DNA from: Branchiostoma floridae
Lineage: Eukaryota; Chordata; Leptocardii; Amphioxiformes; Branchiostomatidae
Direction of reading: 5' to 3'
DNA length: 64,000 nucleotides
Assembly (NCBI RefSeq): GCF_000003815.2
Contig: NC_049988.1
Span: 6,476,004 to 6,540,003, forward strand
Position numbers and translations under genes: made by a program. Position 1 is the stretch's first letter; the number at the start of each line of letters is the position of its first letter. The notes under the pieces are model-generated. The model saw only the letters and a program-made list of their open reading frames with translations. It was not told the origin of the DNA and ran no database searches. Shown here piece by piece: positions 1 through 14,900 of the stretch.

Positions 1-203
1 TGTGCAAAATTTGTATTAGTTCCAAATTTAGTTAGAAGAGAGAATATCATGATCATGTTGTGCCCATTTACAATATTAGGACAAGTTTTCTTGATTGTGA
101 TTGTGATTGTTATGTGATTTTATCAAAGTTTTATACATAAACTCGAATTTTGCTGAAACATTTTCTAGAGTTGATCACCTGTTCTTTCCTACGATTGCTA
201 CAG

Positions 204-317
204 ACGTTCTTCTGCGTGGTGATTGGTGCCATGTCCCTGGGCCAGGCTGCACCAAACATCGAGTCCTTTGCGAAAGCGAAAGGTGCCGCTGCGTTCGTGT
301 ACAGTGTCATAGACAAT
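204..317 (+). CDS. abcb1: ABCB exon: TM6 end
   Basis: 38 codons, phase 0 at both ends, after acceptor ctacag and before donor gtaagt. It encodes the [16 protein letters not shown] segment at the end of TM6, which leads into NBD1. This is the first exon visible in the window. Confidence 0.93.
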
Positions 318-3300
318 GTAAGTTCAAAGTTTTTCCTTTTAAGAATTCTGCTCTGAAAGAAGCTGTTTGAAAATGGTCCATATTCGACTCTACATGCCTG
401 TAGCAGGTCTGTAGCTAGAAAATGCATTAATCAACTTGTCAAGAGAAGAATAGTAGTCTAGCTGCAGTTTTCAACATTGTTGATAGGGGGCACTGCTGAT
501 TAGCACATGATACAGTTACTGTATTACTTCAGTCCTATGAAGGATTCTTGGATCCCACAATGTACATATTAGTCTGGGTTTGTTAATTTTTCCTTAATTT
601 GATTATCTGAGTGTATGATGTTATGTTTCTAGCTACTGTTAATGGTAAAATTTCTTTTCCAAGAGGTTTGTTGACTTGAACTAAATCTCGTTTGCATTTT
701 GATTGGTTGTTCAGGAACCAGTGATTGACAGCCTGTCGGAGGAGGGTCACAGACCCGACAGCTTGAAGGGCAACATAGAGTTTAAAGACGTCAACTTCAC
801 GTACCCAGCTCGTCCAGACGTTCCAGTAGGTCACAATACGTCATATTTTGCTTTCTTTCGCTTTGTGACATATCATGATTTTGAAATTCTATCAATTATA
901 CTATAGGGGCAATGTCAGAGTCTTTAGATATGTCAAAAATTTCTCCAAATATCAAAACTAAAAGTTGCAGTTGTTTACAGTGCAAACATATATCATATTC
1001 AGAAATCTTTCCTGTCACAACAAAAAGTACAGCAACTTTCATTAGGTTTATTACATTACTACGTACAGTACATATAAACAGACAAGTGTATACAAATGCA
1101 TTATGTAATCTAATGTTTGATAAGTTGAATTTTAAGGAATGGATTTTTTGCTGTGCAAGACTTACATGATTGTATCGTCTTTAAGTTTGTGGTTACAAAG
1201 TTTTAGTTACCTAAGTTTGAAAAAAAATGTGTACAAACTCTGGCTGGATAGATTGGTTTCATATTTGGTGTGGTGGTTTGGGCCCCTTAGCAGCTTCTCA
1301 TGGTACTGCAGCTTAACGTTTAATATATTGTGTTCTGAACAAGCTATGGTCATGATGTTTGGGTGTTTAATAGCTCTTGTTGGTACTGATTTTGTTGTTG
1401 CGATCTCATTACCAGGTGCTGCAGGGCTTGAGTCTGAAGGCTGATGTTGGCCAGACTGTGGCGCTGGTCGGGTCCAGTGGCTGTGGGAAAAGTACCACGG
1501 TTCAGCTCATTCAGCGCTTCTACGACCCACAGGAGGGAGTGGTGCGTTTTCATTTCATTCATCATTTATCAAAACATAATTATGAACTTATGTTTGGGTC
1601 GATAGTGTACTGTTAATATGTGGTTTTAATGGCGGAGTGGCTGGTTGATACCTTGGCAAAAATGGTGTGAAATGCAGCCCTTAAATGCTTGAAATTTTAC
1701 TGCTGCTGTACTGTAGCATTAGTGACAACTGCCATGTTAATTTCACAGTTAAAATAGCTGTCCAAGATACTGTAAATGCATTTAAGTTTGTGGGGAGTTA
1801 ATGTCACGGAAGCGTGAGAAATGACTTTTCGCGGTGGTTTTAAGTTCGCGGTAGCACCATGCACTGTAGTCTCTTACTGCCATGGAAAAATGTTTGTGGT
1901 AGTTTTAAATTCGCAGTGAAGCGACCAGCGCAAAAACTGCAAACATTAAACCAACGCGAAAGTTTCTGCATTTACAGTACCTCTACCATGCTGTCAAAAT
2001 GACTAATTTTAACTGTTGACTGTTTTATATGAGATAAGTTGATAAATTGATAACTGTTTTTGCCAGACTCTATGCTACTTATTACTCATTTTTCCTCATT
2101 GTACCCCAATGTGGAAGAGCCGTTCATTGTATAAAAAGACTTCAGTTGTAAGATTTTGCAGTATCATCCATATAACATTGTACTACATCATCATGAGTAC
2201 ATGTACATGATTGTATGGTATCAGTGATGATTATCGATAATAACAAGTTTTGCAATGGCAGGTTGAGCTGGATGGCCAGGATATCCGATCCCTCAACATC
2301 CAATGGCTGAGGCAGCACATCGGTGTGGTGAGCCAGGAACCCATTCTGTTCGCTACCACCATCGCGGAGAACATCAGGTAGGTTTCGTTCTGTTCCTGTC
2401 AGGCACTGTCAAGATATTTTTCATGTAACTGTATCTCATTGAAGCTGTCACAGTAGCACATTGATGGTGGCACTTTATTTGAGCAATTTAATTGTGCTCA
2501 TCAAATTTCATCAATAAAAGTGAACTCTTTTAAACTTTTTTGGTGTTTTTTTGTCTGTTTAGTCACATTTGTACAGTTTGCATGATACAGCAAAAGCACA
2601 CCCCAATTGCCAGTGTACATGTATTTCAATGCAATTGTCAGGTTGGTGCAACAAAGCAAAGTTATCCAGCTGGACCACACCGGTTTGGGATTTGGAGATT
2701 GCGTAAAATTAACAGAAGTGTGCGTTAATCCTTTGTGCAATTAACTGGCTTCTACTATATTCCCATTGTAAAATCAAGGGTAGCACAAATTGAATTTAGG
2801 ATGCAGCCAATGTGCGGCAGTTCAGTAAAATACCCGCTGAGCTTGATAATTCTATAATTGGAATTACAAAGTTATCCATTTAATGCTGTAGGTATGGCCG
2901 TGAGGATGTGACCCAGGCTGAAATCGAGAAGGCTGCTCAAGAGGCCAATGCACACGACTTCATCTCAAAACTGCCACAGGTACGTAAAGGGATACTGTGA
3001 ATCTTTTAAATAGTTCCTATCGTGTCATCACTCACTCAACGGTTATACAGATGAATGAATTTATTGCTCAACAATCGCACAGGGTACAATGTATGGCAAT
3101 TAATAACAACTAATAGCTAAAAAGTATACAGACAATAGTACTAAGAGGCTACATACAAAACAACAACAAAACATTATCCATAACAGTACAGTTATGTATG
3201 ATTAATCTGGTCTCGCATTTGGAATACATTATAAAGAAACTGGCCTACGTAGACGGATATACATTTGTGTATGAGTTGAACATGAGAGCAATACATGGAA

Positions 3301-6300
3301 AATATCGCTTTCTGCACCAGTGAGAGAGATGTGTTAGATATTGTTTCTCTCTCTTACATACAGTGTATGTGTGCCTTACTGTGGTAGCCACTGAAACAAA
3401 GAAAAGAAACTTGCATTTTGCTGTGAGCCATTTACTGTACTCTGAACCTGCATAAATCATTGAACATGTATTTCAATGTCCCTAGTGCTGAAATGCCATC
3501 CATTTGATTTGTGTAAAATAAGTAGCTGCAATCCCACCTAAAATCATATCAGATTGAGGATTCACAGCTTTAGAGCCTTAATTCTTAGCCATTAGACTCA
3601 TTTTGTATCTAATGAAAAGTATTATCCACTAATTTAAAAATAAATATCACAATATTCATATTCCAATGATGCGTAATACTGTAAATTCATTTTTTTTGTA
3701 ATAAAAATGTTGTGTTTAAGTTTGCAGTTTTAAAAAATCTGTAGTGTAGTAGAAAGAAATGTTCAGGTAACATTCCCTGTGTCATGAAAACAGCAAAATG
3801 CGAACATTTCAAGAAGTGTCAGTGTCATATTTCATGCTTAGACTGATTTTGCTATGAATTAAGTGATGAATTTGCTTAAATCTCAATTTTGATAAAACTG
3901 AACTTCTTCATGTTCACCGCAGACATACGAGACCCTTGTCGGAGAGCGCGGCGCCCAGCTGTCTGGCGGACAGAAACAGAGGATCGCGATCGCCCGTGCG
4001 CTGGTGCGGGACCCACGGATCCTGCTATTGGACGAGGCCACATCTGCACTGGACACTGAGAGCGAGGCTACTGTACAGGCAGCACTGGACAAGGTTTGTT
4101 GGATGCTGTATTTGGGCTCTCAGTGGGTCTAACAAATACGTCTTGAATGGACCTATGGTCTAAATTATCAGACTGTTAGATAATATGAAACGTTTCCTTA
4201 TCGAAACATGCGCAGAAATTTAAAGCAGTAAATGGAATTTGACATTTTGGGGTTCGTTTGGGATTATAAGTGTTAGTGAATTTTTCAAAAGTCATTTAAG
4301 TTTTCAAGCAATTTACAATCTTTTAATAGACTAGTGTAGTCAACATTTCCTTGGCTTCAATTTATGTACACATGTATGATATTGCATTGCATGATACTTT
4401 GTCTTCATCTTAAGCTATTATAACAGTTGTACTGTAATTGATTGTAGCCTGGTGTTTTTCCTATTCCATGTATCTCTCAGTGACATCCCATAGCCAATAC
4501 TAGTACCAGCCCCTAAGGCATATCAAGGGCACTGGGAAAAACAATTAGTTTTGATAGAGCTGGTCTTGTTATTTTGTGCTCAAAATGGGTTGCATTAAAT
4601 ATCCATTTTATTTCTAGGACACATAGATTCAGGCTGTCTATAAACTTCCCCAAGTCAGTAATAGTCCATCTGTATGGAAACTCATCATAGAGTTTTACAA
4701 ACAAATGTCTTTTTTTGCCAGGCCCGTATGGGTAGGACCACGATTGTCGTTGCTCACCGGTTGTCCACCATCAAGACTGCGGACATCATTGTCGGTTTCG
4801 AGAACGGAGTGGCGGTGGAACAGGGAACTCACGACCAGCTGATGGCTCAGCAGGGTGTTTACTATACTCTGGTCACTACACAGGTATGTATGGACACATG
4901 GACTGCTAGATACAGGATTAAGAATGGGTTTGATTCCTGATCATTACACGGTCACATTTCTCGTAGGTCATCTAATGCTATTTAAAATTTACAGTAGTAG
5001 GATTACTAAGCAGGCTGTGATGGCTGAATTTTTGCATGACACAGTTGTGTACAACTGTCCTAAGAATGCTCCCAGATTGCTATTGTATGATGATTGTACA
5101 ACCAGAATGACTGCGCCCTTGAATTTTTTGTCATTGGGAATGACGCTAATACAATTTTCCTCACCCCACCCAGGTGTAAAATGGGTATTTGACTTTGGTT
5201 TTGGAGGTAAAATGCAGTGGAAGGAGAGGGATGGGCACTGCCTTTTAGTTTTACTACAGCCAAAATTGTGTGTTTATGCTATTTCACCTTTATTCCCAGG
5301 GTAACCTATATCTATTTTTTTTAATTGGAAAATTAAGGCAATATAGTTGACGGATTACAGCTTGAAACCACTGTCTGCTGACTTGATATCCCTAAATACT
5401 AGATTGTTTTTAAATTCAATGGATATAGATTACCCCATGGATAGAAGTTAGCTAGTGTTATATATAATACATTGTATATATTTATACTTAGTACTTTGCG
5501 TACCTATGACAAATTAAGCCTTATTGTCATCACTTGTTGTCTTTCCAGACATTTGCTACTGAAGATGAAGAAGAAGATGAAGAGACTGGAGAAGTGTATG
5601 CAGGTGTGTCTTGATGTTATCTTAGATGAAACTTTTGCCAATTTTCTGCTTTTTCTTTGGCTTTGAAACTGCCAATGCTTCCTTTAACTTGTGTAATCCA
5701 CAACTTAATATTATATAACATTGGATTAAAAGAAACTACAAATTAAACATTATTACTGTTTGGGTACATGTATAATGTAAACTTTTTTCAACTGAAGATT
5801 AACCATTGTTTTTTTTTTCTTCCTGATTATAAACAAAAATGCCTTCAAATTTGCAGAAAAAAATTGTTCAACTCTCAAAAATATGAAAAACATTTGATGG
5901 TTTTTCAGTTATTTGTAAAATTGTACTATTTTAAATGTATATGTATGAAATGTATCATTCCTGTGTTTAACATCATTTTTAAATTTCTGACCCTATCATT
6001 GCTGTTGCAATGTCTATTGCAACACTGGCTTTCTTAACCATCAACGAATCAACAACCGTGTGTAGAAGGTACAAATTTGAAAATGTTTAATATGCACGGT
6101 GGCAAAGTAGTCTTGTGGGAAATAATTGATAGCAAACCCTTCCCTTTTGTAGGTCCTTATTGATATTGTGCATGGCAACAAATGCTTGATAATTGAATTG
6201 TGCCATGCATTGTGAAATTAAAGTGTTAAATTAAAGTGTTTATAGTATGTTGCTTCTGCCTTGCTTGCTTGCTGATTGCTTTTCTGCTTACATTTTCAAC

Positions 6301-8703
6301 ATAAAATGGGGGTTTACCAAAAAACTTACCACAGAATTTGTTTCATTTTCATTTGCTGCACTTGAATTTCTTTGCATTTCATTTCAATTAATATCATTTC
6401 ATTGCCTTTCTTTGTGTTGATGTTTATGCAGAATTAATTTCTTATGCAATTCTTTCCGTTCCACGAAACTACAGAGGACTTAATGTCAGGTAAACAAAAA
6501 ATCCTGACAAATTATTGTATTCTTGTGGTGAAGTAGATAGTTTGTGGCATGATGGGTGTTTTTATACAACATTTAGTCAATGGACCATTTTCATGGACCT
6601 TCAGCCATCTTGAATTTAGAGGTCAAAATACATTTTGCTATCATTGGCGTCATATATAACATAAACATAACATTACAAGTTATGTCAAAAGCTGCACTGA
6701 CAATCAGTGCTGAAATCAATGTATTTTTCTTTCTCAGTGTCTTCAAACTTTAAGATTCGTGTGCTGTATGGTCAATGAAGTGGTCCATATAATAGTTTTC
6801 ATAATTTTTTATAGACATACATTTTGTACAGTAACTGTTGTACTTAATGCATATCAAACTTGAAGAAAGGAAATGTAATGCATGCTTCTTTCTTAATCAA
6901 TGTAAACAATTACCAGTGTATTACATTACATCATGTCAATACATATTCTTTCACAAATTTTGAAATCATTGCGACTATAAAATGTTAACTGTGCATGTCA
7001 TGAAGATTTAGTGTTTTTTTCATAACTTAATTACTTTTACTTTGGTCGAGCTCCCGCTCGAGCCAAGCTTGAAACTTGTCTCCACTCAGTTTTTTCTATA
7101 AAACTGCTAAATAACAAATGATAGATTTCAGTTCTTGTGTCCTACCTCGTATTTTAAAGGTAAAACTGCTCAGTCAAGTGTCTTTCAGAATATTTTGAAA
7201 CAATTGGAAAATAACTGTATTTTTGTTCAACCTGTATCACCACAAAAGGAAATGATAATATGTGTATTTTAAAAGAAATTAAAAACAACTAGCGTCCTAG
7301 GTGATCTTTTTGTCATTCAAAGTAACTGTGATGCTTGAAAACTGTGAAATTTAAAAAGTAAAATTTACATTAAAACCAGTAATGTCACAACGATAATTAC
7401 CAAATTAATTAATTTTATGCATGGCTCAATCCTCCATTTTTTTAAAAATCATTTAAAATTTGTAATCTAAGGTGCTGACTATTTTTTTTTTCAACAGAGG
7501 ATCTCGCGAAAAAGTCAAGTGTTGCCCTTACCCGGCAGATGTCAGCGAGGAAACTGGAACGAACCATGTCGGCCACGTCTAAGAAAAGCGTGAAAGATGA
7601 AGAAGAAGAGGTGAGTTTACTATGATCTTCATCATTTAGTGATAACCCTCACGTCGCTAAGGCCTAGGGGGAAAAAGGCTGTGTTTCCTGTTTCAGTCCT
7701 GAAAAAAATGGGGTCTTTAGGTAGGGATTAATTTTTTTAGGCTGGCCAAAACTCTAGTGAGACATACTGTAAATGCATTTAAGTTCGCAGGGATTTAAGT
7801 TCACGGGGATTTAATTTCGCAGAAGCGGGAAAAAGGACTTTTCGCGGTGGTTTTAATTTCGCGGTAACACAGTAGACTACAGTCTAATACCATAATAGAA
7901 AAATGGTCGCAGTGGTTTTAAGATTGCGAAAACCGCGAACACTAATCCACCGCGAAAGTTTCTGCATTTACGATATTACAATTTACAGTAGAGTTGAACA
8001 AAGTAAACTGAAATGGTTGACACTTGTCTTTCAATGTCAAACTTTGATTTTGTGCATCATTTGATAAGAAAGGAAGCAGGCTGGATAAACCTGACTCCAG
8101 TGCCCAACCCAAAAAAGTCTAGGGTTGGCAGGCTAGGTTTTTCTATGATAAACCTAAGTGAAACAGGAAACACAATATTTTTTACTAGACCTATAATAGG
8201 TGGTCCAGTATTGTATCAGTTATGGAGTTAGGCAGGCTAGAAAAGGTGAAATGAAAAAAAGAAAAACACAGGACAGTTTTAACACAAGCAAGAAAAAAAA
8301 GGACAAAAGGAAGTGAATTTAGGCAAAAAAAGAAGTATTTACAATGATCTTAAATTTGCAGTTGAAAAAACACACTAAACTTGTGAAATTTTCAACCTTT
8401 GTGTGAAATTGTATTTTCAGGAGGAGGTGCCAGACCCTGACATGGGGCGAGTGATGAAGCTGAACACCCCAGAGTGGCCCTACATCCTGGTCGGGACCTT
8501 CTGTGCCGCCATCAACGGAGCCGTCAACCCCTGCTTTGCCATCCTGTTTGCTGAAGTCTTGGGTGTAAGTCAACAATTAACTTTGTAGTCTCTGCATCAC
8601 AAAACCTGTATATCACTTACTGTCTGACATCATAAATTATACCAGGACTGTGCTTCGAGCTGATACACACACACACACACACACAAGCACACACATACAA
8701 ACA

Positions 8704-8744
<41 letters not shown>

Positions 8745-11700
8745 GCACACACACACATACATACACACACACACACACATACACACAATACCTCCATTTT
8801 TCATGGAGGTAACCAACAGCATCAACATTTTTTTATAAGATTTTGTGGGCTAAGTCCTATGGCTTTCGTTAGGTATCAAATACTAGTAAGTGCATGTAGC
8901 TCTCACTAATTGTGTTTTGTTACTTGTTTGTTGTGTTTTGAACGTAGCCTACAAAAATCTATGATAACCCTTGTGTGTGTCATGAGAACCATCATTATAT
9001 GATAATTGTTCTGAATTTACCTGCCTTGACCGGCTTATGTCACTTCATCCTAGCAGCTGTAAAAGAGAAGCTTTTTACAGTTCAGACAGAGTCAACAGTT
9101 GCTAAAGTGTGTAAATTGTAGGGATGGGAATAAAATGGAGGTCTAATGTTTTGTATTCCAGGCCTTTGGTATTGCAGACCCAGTAGAGCAGGAGAAGAAG
9201 ACCACACTGTACGCTCTCCTGTTCCTGGCTATTGGTGGAGGATCCATGATCACCATGTTCCTACAGGTAAATAAATTTTTTAGTTTGTATGGCGTATACC
9301 CAGTCAGCTGCCTCAAGGCACAACACACCAGGTTTGTACTGAAGAGTACAATATGCATATCCGGACAGATTTATTTGATCTACTCACACTGGGTCAGTTC
9401 CCTGTTAAAGTCTAAAAGATACGTTTTTCAATTTTGTATTTCTCTCTCAAGGCCAGCCCGTTATAAGGTCTCATTACACAATTTCGCCGTCCCATAGGAA
9501 TACAGCTTAAATCACACAACTTCTATGCCCGCAAATCCAATTAAAAAACAGTATTCTGGAGATGTTTTGCTTTCTATTGCAAGTGCACTAGTTCGTTGGG
9601 CAGTAAAAAAAATGACACCCAAATCTAGCCGACTCAACTATAAGTTATCGGATTTCAAACTGCGAGTACCCAATAGCCGCACGAGGGCCTTTTGAGCAGA
9701 GAAATGCCTGGTGGCAGCACTCAAAACAAAGGAACATACACGTCCGCAAATCGATGCCGCAGGGCTTTTTTTAAACCGGGGAACGGGGGCGCCGCGCCCC
9801 GATACTATCTACCTGCGCCCCCTTACTCAAATTACTGATTGTACTTTCTCTTTCAATGTAGCATTACTTTACCATATTCACAACATGCAGTCTGTTTCAA
9901 ACTGATCCTTTTTCCAGTGAACATGTAACAGAAACAACAAACAATAATGTATCTTATTATTACAAGCTTCATTACTCTCAAAATATCCCAAAACAGATTA
10001 ATAAAACCACAAAAATAGCAATTTCTGGCTTTGAGTAAAGCACACAGCAGCATGCCCACGTTCTCATTGATAAGTTCATGGGAGGTTGGAAGAGTTCATT
10101 TTAAGTAGTAACAGGGAAAACATCTTTTTCATGGACTGTAAATTAAACATCCTTTCTTGGAAATATTTGAATCCATATTGCACATTAAATTCAGATGGGT
10201 AAATCACTACACAAAAGTAGTTAAAAACATAGTAATCTATACTAACCATCACATCAAAATGTTGTAAATAAAATCTTTCCCCCAATAGATTTCTAAGAAC
10301 TGCAACATCCTTCTGTTGTTAGCTCCTCCCCTTTCTGTCTGGCCCCACCTACCTGACTCCACACACTGGCTACAACTCTTTTGATGTGAAACATGATATC
10401 CCTGTGACACACTGATACAGCAGAGATTGTATCAAACTTGAAAAAGTGTGAATATAACAGATCAAGTCTGCAGTTTCTCACAACATTGTAACAAAACATT
10501 TGTTGACGATTTAGCTGTACAAAATGAATATTTTATCTGCATATAACATACAAGGCTCAACATAGTGGTACAGAATGTATATAAAAAACTTGACTTGACT
10601 TGTATATAAATCTTTTGACTATTTTAAAATTTGTATACAAATGTTTATATTGAGAAACATTCTTATTAAGTGCTAAATGTTGATATTGAGAAAGAAGAAT
10701 AGCCTTTGAAGGTGTTGCACAATCCAAAAGAACTACAAAAATGTAACAAGTTTAGCCAGTTTTTTCATTGTGTTAATTGTATCTTACAGGCTACAAAATA
10801 TGCCTTCTTGTAGTTTTACATGGTAAGGACAAACACACATTCAAGCCATGATTTTCCCCTTGAAGTAGCCTCAAAATGTCCCATTTTTACCTCATATTTT
10901 CAAAGGCTTCGCACAGCGGAAGGGGGGAAAACCCCCTTCCGCACCAACCCCCCGCTTGGTCGCTCCGCTCCCTCGCCACACTGACCAAGCTCCCTCATAC
11001 TAATTTTTTCTAGAAAAACCCCTGGATGGCATTACGAAACTTTCCGGCATGATCATAGGAGTAATATACTAGCTTTCATCTCAAATCCTTCTTATATCAA
11101 GGGGGGGCGATGTAAGGGAATTTATCATCCACCTAAACACAAGCTTTTGACTCCAAATCATTTTTTGGGCACGGACTCTTTGTACATGTACCTACGTACT
11201 CGGAGTAATACAGGAATGAGACCATAATAGAAATCATGGCTAGTTAGGCGACCTTGGCTGCCCCCCAAAAAGACAATCTTGTAGGTAGCTACCAACCCCA
11301 AGATTCCAGAGCAGTAATCAAAAACACAATATTTTACAGGCCTAAGTAACTTTACAATTCAAAAAAAGATTCTGTTGCAATAACATGTCACATTTTAGTG
11401 TCTGTCCTTGGTGCTGAATGACATGCACAGTGTTGTTAGTTACATTTATCCTTCTCACCACCATTCTTCACTGTCTACAGGGCTACTGTTATGGAAAGTC
11501 TGGAGAAATGCTGACTATGAGACTCAGGCAGATGGGCTTTAGCGCTCTACTCAGACAGGTCAGTCTAGTGGCAAAATTAGTCATTAGTTTATTGAATACA
11601 ATTGTACATTCAGCTGTTCAGTGTTTGGCTTTGATATTCCTTTGTGGTATTGCAATGGGAATTGATTTTGACCCAAGTGTAGAATCTTGCTTTTAATTTT

Positions 11701-11936
11701 TGTAATTAGTATATTTACATGTGAGGATCTTTCCATATATCTCTCAAAGGAAATTGGCTACTTTGATGACCACCAGAACAACACCGGAGCACTGACCACT
11801 AGACTGGCCGTGCAGGCATCACAGGTCCAGGGGGTAAGGACAGATAATATATTCTTCTGTTTCTCATTTGTAGTTGTGATATTAATAAATTTTGTACATC
11901 TTGTTACCTTTATGAAAAATGGAGGTATTGTTTTTG

Positions 11937-11967
<31 letters not shown>

Positions 11968-14900
11968 TCTGTCTTTGTACCGTTTCTAGATATTTGTAGT
12001 TAGCAAACCTTAAGAACCTCTGGATGGATTTTGATGCTATTTGATAGAGAGATCTTTAAGTGTCTTTTCCTTGTCTTCTTTACACAATCGATTAAAGCAG
12101 GACATTTCTTGAAAAAGCCAATTTTTACAGGTTTTATCTTTTTTGTTAGCTATTTCATAATTATATAGGCATGGATGTATTAAACACTTTCAACATGGTA
12201 GATGCTGAAATAAGCATTCATGCATTTCAGAGTCAATCAGGTTACAGAATTTGATTCCTGTTTTCAGGCTACGGGTGCTCGCCTTGGCACTATCGTACAG
12301 AACATCTTCAACCTGGGAGTGGCCGTGATCTTGGCTTTCATCTATGGGTGGCAGCTGACCCTCCTGTGCCTCGCCTTCGTTCCCTTCATGATCTTCGCTG
12401 GTTTCCTGCAAATGAGGATGTTGGCTGGCTACTCTAGCGAGGAAAAGAAGGCTGTAGAGGATGCTGGGAAGGTAGGTCAAAGGTCAATGTAGGGGAAGGA
12501 AGCAAGCAGAAGTCTTCTACAAAATATAACTGAGGTTTTCTTTCATTAGAGCATTGTGAGCATAGCAAAACCTGTATTGAATTAGCTCCCACGCTTGGGG
12601 GCCGCCATTTTGTTTCCCAAGTGAGTGGTGTATGATGGGAACTGGTGAGGTGTTACATGCAACTGTGATGTGAAATGTTAGGAGCATATTTTTGTTTTGA
12701 ACTGTAATCAGATTGAATTTTGCCTTTTTATGTTCAAATTTTAACTAATATTTCCAATCCTCTCCTTCTCGTACTAAGTATTGTAAGATTTGTTCTTTGT
12801 AATCACAAATAAAAGAATTTAAAATTTGCACTTTTAGGAAAAGCCATCCCCAACAGATCCAGTCTCAAAGCCACACTTTCATACTACATTTTGTGAATAT
12901 GCTGTCTCACTTTTGACTGTCCTGGCCCAGTTGATACATTTGGAAACTGTTACAAAACCTGCATCTGCTGGGGCCGTCTTACATGTGGCATGCAGTTCTT
13001 GCCCCTGTGGAACTTAGCGCCAGTAGACAAGAGGGTGGAGAAGGAAGTACACACCCCTCCTTCACCATAAAAAGTCATGTGCAGGCCAGGCAGACAGGTT
13101 GCCAAAACCTCGATGGCGAGTAACTGTCTGCCTGCCATTGTCTTCCAAGACAAAGGAATGCCAACACACACAATGACTGGGGTTTTGTTCTTTTGCTACA
13201 GACGGCTGTCGAAGCTGTCGAAAACATCCGCACGGTCGCCTCCCTCAGCCTCGAGAGGAAGTTCTGTGACATTTACGCCGACAAACTGAAGGGTCCGTTC
13301 CAGAAGTCTCAGAAGAAGGCCCACATCACGGGGCTGGGGTTCGCCTTCTCCCAGTGCATCATCTACTTCGCATACGCCGCCATTTTCCGCTTTGGAGCGT
13401 GGCTGGTCGCGAACGGACACATGAACTTCAGGGATGTGTTCCTGTAAGTTATAGATTGTGTATTTTAGATATGTATGGCGAAGAAAGATGATGATTGGTG
13501 GATTGATTGATTGATTGAAGTATTGACCAATTGATTTCATTTTTGATCTTTAAATTGATTTCATTGTTGCTTGATTTGATAGCTGGTTAGTTGACCCATC
13601 AACTTATTGATTTTATTGGTTTATTCATTGGTGGAAGATATGGAGACTTGAAATCAAGGCTGATAATGAAGGATTAATTGATTGATGGATTAAAATATTT
13701 ATCTATTACTTGTTTGGTTGCTCTAATAACATCAATTTACTAAATGATTCATATGCTGAAATGAATATTATCAGTTGATTATTTTCTTTCTTTTAACCTT
13801 GAATTGTTGATAGACAACTAATTGTTTTGGCCAATGATCAATTGACAAAACCACTTAACTATTGCAGATGTATTTGCTTTTTCAACTGATCAATGTACTG
13901 TTTATTTAATTGCTATGTAAAAATGAAAGAAAGATACTGTAAATGCATTTAAGTTCGCGGAGATTTAATTTCGCGGTAGCGGGAAAATGGACTTTTCACG
14001 GTGGATTTAATTTCGCGGTAGCACAATGAACTGTAGTCTCTTGCTGTTATGGAAAAATGTTCGCGGTGGTTTTAAATTCGCGGTGAAGCGTTCGCCGCGA
14101 AAACCGCGAACATTAATCCACCGCGAAAGTTTCTGCATTTACAGTATTGATTGCCTGGCAGATTGACTGACTAACCAACTGATTGATTGATTGATTGATT
14201 TGGTTGATTGACTAACCGTATGAGAGATAGATCACTAAAATGCTTGCTGTTCCAAACAGTGTTCTTGGTGCCATCATCTTTGGAGCCATGGCAATTGGTG
14301 AAGCCAACTCCTTTGTACCAAACTATGCTAAGGCAAAGACTTCGGCCACCCTCATGTTTCGTTTAATCGACCGAAAACCCGCCATAGACAGCTCCAGCCA
14401 AGAAGGCGAGATACCCGTAAGTTTCATACATGTACATGTATAATTTGTATAATAAGATGTTTCGTCTTTTTTTCATTCCTCACAGCGTGCTAGGTGCCAT
14501 CATCTTTGGAGCCATGGCTATAGGACAAGCTAGTTCTTTTGCCCCAGACTATGCGAAGGCAAAATCTTCTGCGACCAAAATGTTCCAGCTTTTCGACCGA
14601 CAGCCGGCTATCGATAGCTCTAGCGAGGAAGGGGAAAAACCAGTGAGCTTTGCATGACAGTTTTCTTATATATTTCACTCCATACGTCTGGTATAGGAGT
14701 GAAACATATTGTTTTTATGTTTATATTTCACTCTACACCATACTGGTGTAGGAGTGAAATATACTGTTTCTTCTTCTCTCTCTCCTTTTTCTTCTTCTCA
14801 TGCCTTTTGGCCAAATTGATTAATCTTTTTTTTTTCCACTTTTGGACCAAATGTCTCAAATGCCCCCTTTCAGGCCAAATACTTCCAGACCATATTTTCT

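Noticed and set aside
3677-3815. Possible sixth, decayed copy of the TACTGTAAATGCA MITE
   Set aside because: Only fragments (tactgtaaattcat, aagtttgcag, gcgaacatttc) match and no right terminus is visible.
5768-6037. 89-codon AT-rich ORF in an ABCB intron
   Set aside because: Low-complexity Phe/Lys/Cys-rich translation with no splice or domain support.
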